A stretch of DNA of 19,272 bases from Cyanobacteria bacterium UBA8803 (GTDB taxonomy: Bacteria > Cyanobacteriota > Cyanobacteriia > Cyanobacteriales > Coleofasciculaceae), in the NCBI GenBank assembly GCA_003505715.1, contig DNXU01000185.1, forward strand, positions 169 through 19,440, written 5' to 3'. Positions 14,394-19,272 of the stretch are shown here, piece after piece; positions within the stretch are counted from its first letter, which is position 1; each line of letters begins with the position of its first letter. The position numbers and the translations under genes were made by a program. The notes below the pieces were generated by a model. It worked only from the letters and a program-made list of their open reading frames with translations, did not search any database and was not told the DNA's origin.

Positions 14394-16805
14394 ATGAGGA
14401 TTGAGCAGAATATGAGTCTCGAACTAGAACTTTCTCCGGTTTACTACCGGATTAATTTAAATTCTGCTGTGCCCTTTCCGGGTTTACCGCCAAATACATC
14501 ACCCTATGCCCATCAACTACAAACTTATTGTGCTGTAGCTCGGACTTGCAAGTACGAGGAGGCATCAAGTTGGTGCCAGCGTTGTGAACTTGTAGATAAC
14601 TGTGCTGTCACGCGACTCGAACCACTCTCTCAGCATGGGACTCTATGTATTACTAACTCAGCTATTACAGGGGGTGGGAAAACTCTGGCAGCTTATGCCT
14701 ATGCTGTGGAACATTGCCTGTCAGGTCATAAAGTTTTGGGTGTCTATCCCACAAATGAACTCCTTCACGATCAGAAACGAGCAGTTTGTAAGCTCTTTCA
14801 GGAAATTCATAAACGCTCACCACGAGAGGGAATTGATGGTGAGCTTTTGGTAGTTGATGGGGAGTTTCTCCGCCAAGAAAAGGAAGCAGGGGAACAAAAT
14901 ATCAAAATTATTGAGTATATAGTGAAAGGAGCTAAGATTATCCTGACTAATCCCGATATTCTCTACCTGCTGTGTCACCATCTTTATGCCAGCAGTCGGG
15001 AAATGACTGGGCGAACGATTACAGCTTTTTCGGTGCTGATGCGAGACTTTAGAACCATTATTTTTGATGAATTTCATCTTTACAATATCAAGCAGCAGGC
15101 TTCAGTTAGCTGGATAGTCGGATTGTCAGCTCAGTTATTCTCGAATGTGGCAACGGCAAAGGCTCATGCTTTCATCTTCTCTTCCGCTACCCCTCTGGAT
15201 GAAAAGGAAGGTTTCGGTAGGCTTCTGGCCGATCTTAGAGAGTTTGGCGTTCAGGGGGTGAGTATTGAGCAACCTGGTGACAGCGATGGTCGTCCGGTGA
15301 TGGAAGCAGTTAAATTGCGTTTTGAGTCAGCGAATTTACGAGCTTGGGCAGGAGAGGAAAAAGCTGTAGAATTACTGCCAGAGATTCAAGCTTTAATGGC
15401 TCGGAACGCTGACCATCGCTGTCTCTACGTGATGGATGCTGTAGCCTCAGCAAGGCGGTTAAAGTATGAACTGGCTAACCTGTTTGGGCATGAGTGGGTA
15501 GGAGAGGCCCATGGTTTAGTTCGCGTCTCAGAAAAACGCGCTGCCTTGAAAAAGATCCACACCACGGGAACTAGCGGCATTGAGGTTGGAATTGATTTTA
15601 CGGATGAGTATTTCAAAGATGTGTTGCTTTTTGAAGCGCGGACTAGCGCTCAATTCTTGCAACGGTTAGGTCGCATTGGCCGGAATGGTCGCCAGGAGGC
15701 TCAAAATTTAGCGATCGCCATTGTGCCTCCTGAAGTTTTAGCCTACCTACAGGAGTATCCCCAACTCCCTCAGCGCCTTGACCGCAATTGCTTGCCTCCC
15801 TTGATAAAGCAGGCGTTTCGCTATTTCGATCCAGAACGGTTCCAGGGTTATCTGGATCTCTATGCACCTCTAGAAGCAGAATATACCTGCCAGATTTATC
15901 TTAAAGGGTTTGAATGGGGCAAAAATCCAGTGACAGGGAAGTGGGAAGAAACTCAAGAACGCAAATTCACTCGAGAACAACTCGGTCAACTCCTGCTTAA
16001 GCTTTATCCGGGTCATAACCGGGAGATGGCTCGCCAAGAGATTAATAAGTTAGTCCGTAACGGTACAATCAGCGGTATTCTTGGCTTTCGGGACGGTGGC
16101 GCTGTGGTTGAACCCAATATCTATAGTGCGATCGGATTTAAGACACCTAATGGTAAATCTATTAGAGACTATTTTGCCCCCCTCATCAACTTAGAAGTTC
16201 CTTATTTCGATCACCTCAAATCTCAAATAACTGGAGCATTTCCTTTCCATACCTACAGCTTGACATACCTCTTGCGCCGCACGGAATGCAGCTTTATTAG
16301 TAAATCAGAGTTTTGGCAATACCTGGAGAAGTACGATCATTGCTCGGCAGCCAAACCCTATCGCCAGCAACTTGCTCAGGGAGAACCGATGATTTATGCG
16401 ATTGTTTGGGGAGATTTGAGACAACCGCGCCAGTGGTATTTTTATTCAGATTCAGGCTGCTATCGCTATTTTAAGGTTATTGATCGCTCGATTGTGCCAG
16501 AGCGACGAGACTATCCCCTGCTAGAGAAGGTAAAGCGCATTAAAGGTCTATCCGTTGAGACGAAAAAGACTGAACCTGATCTTAATTTAGAATTGCTCAA
16601 CCAAGGGCTGAGTCAGCGAGATGCGATCGCTTATATAGGTTCTGGCAATGCCTTTAATGTTGCTAGAGAAAACCATCTGCCCCCCTTATTTGAATTATGC
16701 GAACTCCGCTGGGGTGCTAGTCAGGCTCATTACCATATTGCTTTTGACTTAAATGCCTTTTTCCTCAGCAGCCTGAGGCAGGCTGACAGGGCTTGTCTGA
16801 TTTAA
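14394..16805 (+). CDS. cas3: Type I-D CRISPR helicase Cas3' (no HD domain)
   Basis: Superfamily 2 DNA helicase recruited to unwind target DNA, about 803 residues. Motif I is T92-GGGKT, motif II is D225-EFH, motif III is S264-AT, the later motif is GTSGIEVGIDF (about 391-401) and motif VI is Q423-RLGRIGR. There is no N-terminal HD nuclease, consistent with I-D, where Cas10d carries it. Before motif I lies a five-Cys cluster (C46, C52, C61, C64, C70) that could bind a metal. ATG 14394 has no Shine-Dalgarno; ATG 14412 (MSLELELSP) has AGGA about 11 bases upstream and may be the real start. Its 3' end overlaps the WYL gene on the other strand by 57 bases. Being downstream of csc1 is unusual for I-D. 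Confidence 0.93.
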   Translation: MRIEQNMSLELELSPVYYRINLNSAVPFPGLPPNTSPYAHQLQTYCAVARTCKYEEASSWCQRCELVDNCAVTRLEPLSQHGTLCITNSAITGGGKTLAAYAYAVEHCLSGHKVLGVYPTNELLHDQKRAVCKLFQEIHKRSPREGIDGELLVVDGEFLRQEKEAGEQNIKIIEYIVKGAKIILTNPDILYLLCHHLYASSREMTGRTITAFSVLMRDFRTIIFDEFHLYNIKQQASVSWIVGLSAQLFSNVATAKAHAFIFSSATPLDEKEGFGRLLADLREFGVQGVSIEQPGDSDGRPVMEAVKLRFESANLRAWAGEEKAVELLPEIQALMARNADHRCLYVMDAVASARRLKYELANLFGHEWVGEAHGLVRVSEKRAALKKIHTTGTSGIEVGIDFTDEYFKDVLLFEARTSAQFLQRLGRIGRNGRQEAQNLAIAIVPPEVLAYLQEYPQLPQRLDRNCLPPLIKQAFRYFDPERFQGYLDLYAPLEAEYTCQIYLKGFEWGKNPVTGKWEETQERKFTREQLGQLLLKLYPGHNREMARQEINKLVRNGTISGILGFRDGGAVVEPNIYSAIGFKTPNGKSIRDYFAPLINLEVPYFDHLKSQITGAFPFHTYSLTYLLRRTECSFISKSEFWQYLEKYDHCSAAKPYRQQLAQGEPMIYAIVWGDLRQPRQWYFYSDSGCYRYFKVIDRSIVPERRDYPLLEKVKRIKGLSVETKKTEPDLNLELLNQGLSQRDAIAYIGSGNAFNVARENHLPPLFELCELRWGASQAHYHIAFDLNAFFLSSLRQADRACLI

Positions 16806-17732
16806 GTAGAGTTGAGCCATCTCAGCTGCAATCTCTCTAAATTCTTTGACTAGCCAATCTGGTTGAATTATCTCTACATAAGGTAAGTATCCTAACAAAC
16901 GCCGCTTTGCCCAAAAATAGTTAGTCGTTAGGGCATTAATTAACAAAGCATCGGAATGGCGATCGCAGGGGGCACACAGAGGTTTATCTTCTTGATAAAA
17001 TCGCTTTTGGTAGTCCTTAGCAATGGGGCCCCAGATGCGAAAGGCAATGGGATAGGTACGGGGTGGCTTCGGCACAAATTTACAGGGCAATAGCTTGATC
17101 TCACCGACAATGCGATCGACTCGGAAAGACTGCTCGTTGTTTTTACCAATCTTGTATCCGATCAGGTAAAGCCGTCCATCTTTCCAATCTAGGCTCATTG
17201 GCTCAATTTGATGGTGGATTGGTTGTTCTCGTTCCCGAGCTAGGTAATTAAACTCAACCTGTTGGTAGACTCGAATCGCTTGTTCGAGTTTGGTAATGTT
17301 GGAATGATGGCTACTGAAATCTACCAGAACTTGAGGTGCGAAAGTAAACTCAGTTCTCCTTTGTAAGGTTTGGCGCTGAGGTTCTGGTAACAACTGGGTA
17401 ATCTCTGTTAAAGCCGCCACAGCACTACTGAGTTTGGTATCTTCTAAAAATTTAAGGGCAATGCGCAGTGCTTCTAGAGTAGTGTTCGAGAGACGTACTG
17501 GGAAAGCAGGGGCCGTCAGTACTCGTTTGTTATCGATAACATCTAGGGGAAAACTCCACCAATCTTTCAATCGCGAGAGGTCTTTCTGTACCGTGACTCG
17601 GTCGGGTTGATGTCCCATGTCACAGGCAAGGCGATCGCGTAATTCTGCCATGGAATGGGGTTTCTCGGAAAGATACCGCAGCAAATTTAACATGGGTTCC
17701 GTTGCTGTGTAAGAACTTTGCCGCCTCGTCAT
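16749..17732 (-). CDS. WYL-domain transcriptional regulator of the cas locus
   Basis: A DNA-binding protein with a ligand-sensing WYL domain, 327 residues, of the kind found beside cyanobacterial I-D loci (compare Sll7009 of Synechocystis 6803, a repressor of its CRISPR locus). The N-terminal winged helix-turn-helix runs from about 10 to 70 (MLNLLRYLSEKPHSMAELRD, then VTVQKDLSRLKDWW). The WYL domain lies at about 150-220: VEFNYLAR, IEPMSLDWKDGRLYLIGYK and SFRVDRIVGEI, with the family WYL triad read here as LYL. A C-terminal WCX-like segment follows. It is divergent from cas6 across 75 bases that hold a palindrome, and convergent with cas3', overlapping its end. Whether it represses or activates cannot be read. 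Confidence 0.88.
   Translation of the reverse strand: MTRRQSSYTATEPMLNLLRYLSEKPHSMAELRDRLACDMGHQPDRVTVQKDLSRLKDWWSFPLDVIDNKRVLTAPAFPVRLSNTTLEALRIALKFLEDTKLSSAVAALTEITQLLPEPQRQTLQRRTEFTFAPQVLVDFSSHHSNITKLEQAIRVYQQVEFNYLAREREQPIHHQIEPMSLDWKDGRLYLIGYKIGKNNEQSFRVDRIVGEIKLLPCKFVPKPPRTYPIAFRIWGPIAKDYQKRFYQEDKPLCAPCDRHSDALLINALTTNYFWAKRRLLGYLPYVEIIQPDWLVKEFREIAAEMAQLYLNQTSPVSLPQAAEEKGI
16763..16785. other. Mutually exclusive hairpins in the cas3'/WYL 3' overlap
   Basis: CAGCCTG-AGG-CAGGCTG (16769-16785) is a perfect 7-bp stem. CCTCAG (16763-16768) with CTGAGG (16773-16778) is an alternative 6-bp stem using the same bases. Both lie inside the convergent coding overlap. No T-tract follows on either strand, so a true terminator is not supported. 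Confidence 0.4.
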
Positions 17733-17741
17733 AGGATGTGC

Positions 17742-17765
17742 CTGTAGTCAAATTTACTACAGCTA
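17742..17765. promoter_or_regulatory. Palindromic operator in the WYL/cas6 spacer
   Basis: CTGTAGT (17742-17748) and ACTACAG (17756-17762) are perfect inverted repeats around CAAATTT. It lies 9 bases from the WYL start and about 45 before cas6, so one protein could control both. The same element recurs upstream of cas10d (9097-9120). A possible -10 (TATGCT, 17773-17778) lies between it and cas6. Confidence 0.65.
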
Positions 17766-17807
17766 CCAGTTTATGCTCAAAGTAGAGATTTTCCTGGTGG
17801 AAAAGAG

Positions 17808-18593
17808 ATGCCTGCCAGTCTGTTGATTCACTTTTTCCCGAAGTGCGAGTTCAGTCGTTCTGCTGCCAGTGGCAAATGGCTACATGGCTTGGTGTATGAG
17901 TTGTTTGATCGCCTTGACCCCGACTATGCAGAGCAGTTGCACAAACGTTCTGACTACAAACCGTTTACTTTATCACCGTTACTGGTAGCAGGGAAGGGGA
18001 ATACAGTTAATTCTGGCCAGAGTTGTCGGGTCGGTCTGACGCTACTCGATGAGGATAGATTAGCAGAGTTTTTAAACGTGCTTGCTGATGTGAAGCCTCT
18101 AGAATTGAATTTAGCTAATACCCCAATTTCTTTGGATAAAGTGGAGGTTGCTAGCCAAGAGGGTTGTTCTTGGGTTTGTTATCAGTCTTGGCAAGAACTT
18201 TTGGAGATTCCTGGGAAAAGATTTATCACCTTGAAATGGCATTCACCCACAGCCATTAAACAGCAGCACCGCAACTCATTATTTCCCATTCCCGAAACTT
18301 TGTTTAACAGTTGGCAGCAGAGATGGGCGAAAGCTTCGCCTCTGCCCTTACCGCAAGTTTTTTCAGCTGATGATTGGTTTAGCCACTCACAAATTAGTGA
18401 CTATCAGCTTGAAACTACAACCGTTCGCTTTGGGGAGTTCAAGCAAAAGGGCTTCAAAGGGTGGGCAACCTATGAAATTACCGGAAATGAATCCATGCAG
18501 CAAACAGCGGCTATTCTCAGTCGTTTTGCCTTTTTTTGCGGTACGGGTTACAAGACGACTATTGGTATGGGTCAAACGACTCGTGAGGAGTAG
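17808..18593 (+). CDS. cas6: CRISPR crRNA-processing endoribonuclease Cas6
   Basis: RAMP-fold ribonuclease that cuts the CRISPR precursor RNA within the repeat to make crRNAs, 261 residues. The C-terminal Gly-rich loop FFCGTGYKTTIGMGQTT (about 241-257) is the Cas6 signature. The upstream LKWHSPTAIKQ matches the F-x-SPT segment of Cas6, and GFKGWATYEITG the strand before the loop. H26 (KWLHGLVYELF) is a candidate general base, as Cas6 enzymes often use a His in this helix; not proven. GGTGGAAAAGAG precedes the ATG. It starts a second rightward unit (cas6-cas4) under the palindromic operator, separate from the cas10d operon. Confidence 0.92.
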   Translation: MPASLLIHFFPKCEFSRSAASGKWLHGLVYELFDRLDPDYAEQLHKRSDYKPFTLSPLLVAGKGNTVNSGQSCRVGLTLLDEDRLAEFLNVLADVKPLELNLANTPISLDKVEVASQEGCSWVCYQSWQELLEIPGKRFITLKWHSPTAIKQQHRNSLFPIPETLFNSWQQRWAKASPLPLPQVFSADDWFSHSQISDYQLETTTVRFGEFKQKGFKGWATYEITGNESMQQTAAILSRFAFFCGTGYKTTIGMGQTTREE

Positions 18594-18596
18594 TGG

Positions 18597-18620
18597 GGTA
18601 ATTGCCAATTACCAATAACC
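18597..18620. repeat. Palindrome and heptamer repeat between cas6 and cas4
   Basis: GGTAATTG (18597-18604) and CAATTACC (18606-18613) are perfect inverted repeats around one base. CCAATTA-CCAATAA-CC (18605-18620) continues in 7-base steps, the same heptamer family as at the hydrolase 3' end (5313-5339). It begins three bases after the cas6 stop. Confidence 0.55.
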
Positions 18621-18662
18621 TTGATCTAAAACCTGGTCTGGCCGAGCTTTAGGAAAATAGCA

Positions 18663-19272
18663 ATGGATACTGAAGAAATTTTAGTGCCAATAGCCGCTCT
18701 GAATAATTACGACTATTGCCCGCGCTGTTGCTGGTACATATATGTGGCAGGAGAGTGGAGTGATAATGAATTTACTGTCGCGGGGACGCGACAACATCAA
18801 CGAGTTGATACTGGAGAGTTTTATAGTGAAACTGGATTAAAACAGTGGCGTGCTATGCCTCTTCATGCTCAACATTTGGGTTTAATTGGTAAAGCCGATC
18901 TAGTTGAGGAAATGGAGGGTCGAGTTTATCCAGTCGAGTATAAAGTTGGCCCTAGTGCGAAATGGCGGAATGACCGCCTGCAACTCTGCGCTCAAGCCTT
19001 AGCTCTAGAAGAAATGCTAGATGTGCAAATTGATCGAGCATTTATGTATTATGCCGCTAGCCATCAAAGAATTGCCGTAGAACTTAACGAAGAATTACGG
19101 CAGGAAACTGAAAATGCGATCGCGGCTGTGCGAATGATGCTAATTACTGGGGATTGTCCGCCTAATCCTTACAAACCGCAATGTCGTGGATGCAGTTTGT
19201 ACGATGTTTGCTTACCCAAGGAAACGGAAAAAGCTAGAGCTACAATCGCGCTTAGGGAGTTGGAAATAAAAA
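18663..19272 (+). CDS. cas4: CRISPR-associated Cas4, 3' end outside window
   Basis: RecB-like nuclease with an iron-sulfur cluster that trims and orients prespacers for Cas1-Cas2 during adaptation. The 203 codons present are open to the window edge. Visible motifs: the first cluster Cys group YDYCPRCCW (about 16-24), HQRVDTGEF (about 45-53), GLIGKADLVEEM with the catalytic Asp (near 80), VYPVEYKVG with E and K (about 92-100), NDRLQLCAQALALEEM (about 107-122), and the C-terminal cluster CRGCSLYDVC (about 179-188). All RecB and cluster residues are present and only the extreme C-terminus is missing. AGGA (18651-18654) lies 8 bases before the ATG. The gene follows cas6 closely; cas1 and cas2 would be expected next. 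Confidence 0.93.
   Translation, partial: MDTEEILVPIAALNNYDYCPRCCWYIYVAGEWSDNEFTVAGTRQHQRVDTGEFYSETGLKQWRAMPLHAQHLGLIGKADLVEEMEGRVYPVEYKVGPSAKWRNDRLQLCAQALALEEMLDVQIDRAFMYYAASHQRIAVELNEELRQETENAIAAVRMMLITGDCPPNPYKPQCRGCSLYDVCLPKETEKARATIALRELEIK

Noticed and set aside
14394..16805. Possible HD nuclease in Cas3'
   Set aside because: The N-terminus goes directly from the Cys cluster to Walker A. The HD domain is in Cas10d, as expected for I-D.

Overview
The window is cyanobacterial chromosomal DNA. At least fifteen copies of the HIP1 octamer (GCGATCGC) are spread through genes and spacers. Heptanucleotide tandem repeats (STRR type) sit at several gene ends, and the gene families (DUF4079, YheT-like hydrolase, subtype I-D CRISPR-Cas) are typical of cyanobacteria. 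I cannot name the genus.

Left part (1-7893), mostly housekeeping. rpsT (ribosomal protein bS20) runs leftward with a good intrinsic terminator. hisD runs rightward behind a strongly folded spacer. Then come a universal stress protein, a membrane DUF4079 protein (minus strand), a protein made almost entirely of about fifteen ankyrin repeats coupled to a small conserved unknown, a YheT-like alpha/beta hydrolase and a family-1 glycosyltransferase (both minus). The spacers hold heptamer repeats, REP-like hairpins, a 60-bp inverted-repeat element and the decayed tail of a Uma2-like endonuclease gene.

Middle part (7884-9089), a small accessory island. A HigB/HigA-type toxin-antitoxin pair, with a nested palindromic operator over the toxin start, lies between two 94-bp direct repeats that differ at one base. 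The first copy is the native junction of the glycosyltransferase start with the 3' end of a truncated DUF3368/PIN toxin gene. The second copy is a detached duplicate that ends 8 bp before the CRISPR operator motif.

Right part (9097-19272), a subtype I-D CRISPR-Cas locus: cas10d (csc3) with an N-terminal HD nuclease, csc2 (cas7), csc1 (cas5), the helicase cas3', a WYL-domain regulator on the opposite strand, cas6 and a cas4 cut by the window edge. Near the 3' end of cas10d an in-frame ATG behind GGAGGG would give a separate 158-residue Cas11d small subunit. The gene order is unusual: cas3' follows csc1, and the WYL gene is convergent with and overlaps cas3' while diverging from cas6. A palindromic motif (GTCAAAT-NN-ACTACA-N-CTA) occurs only upstream of cas10d and in the WYL/cas6 divergent spacer, at almost the same distance from the start codon. 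It is the best candidate for the operator tying the two transcription units together. cas1, cas2 and the repeat-spacer array are not in the window and probably lie to the right.
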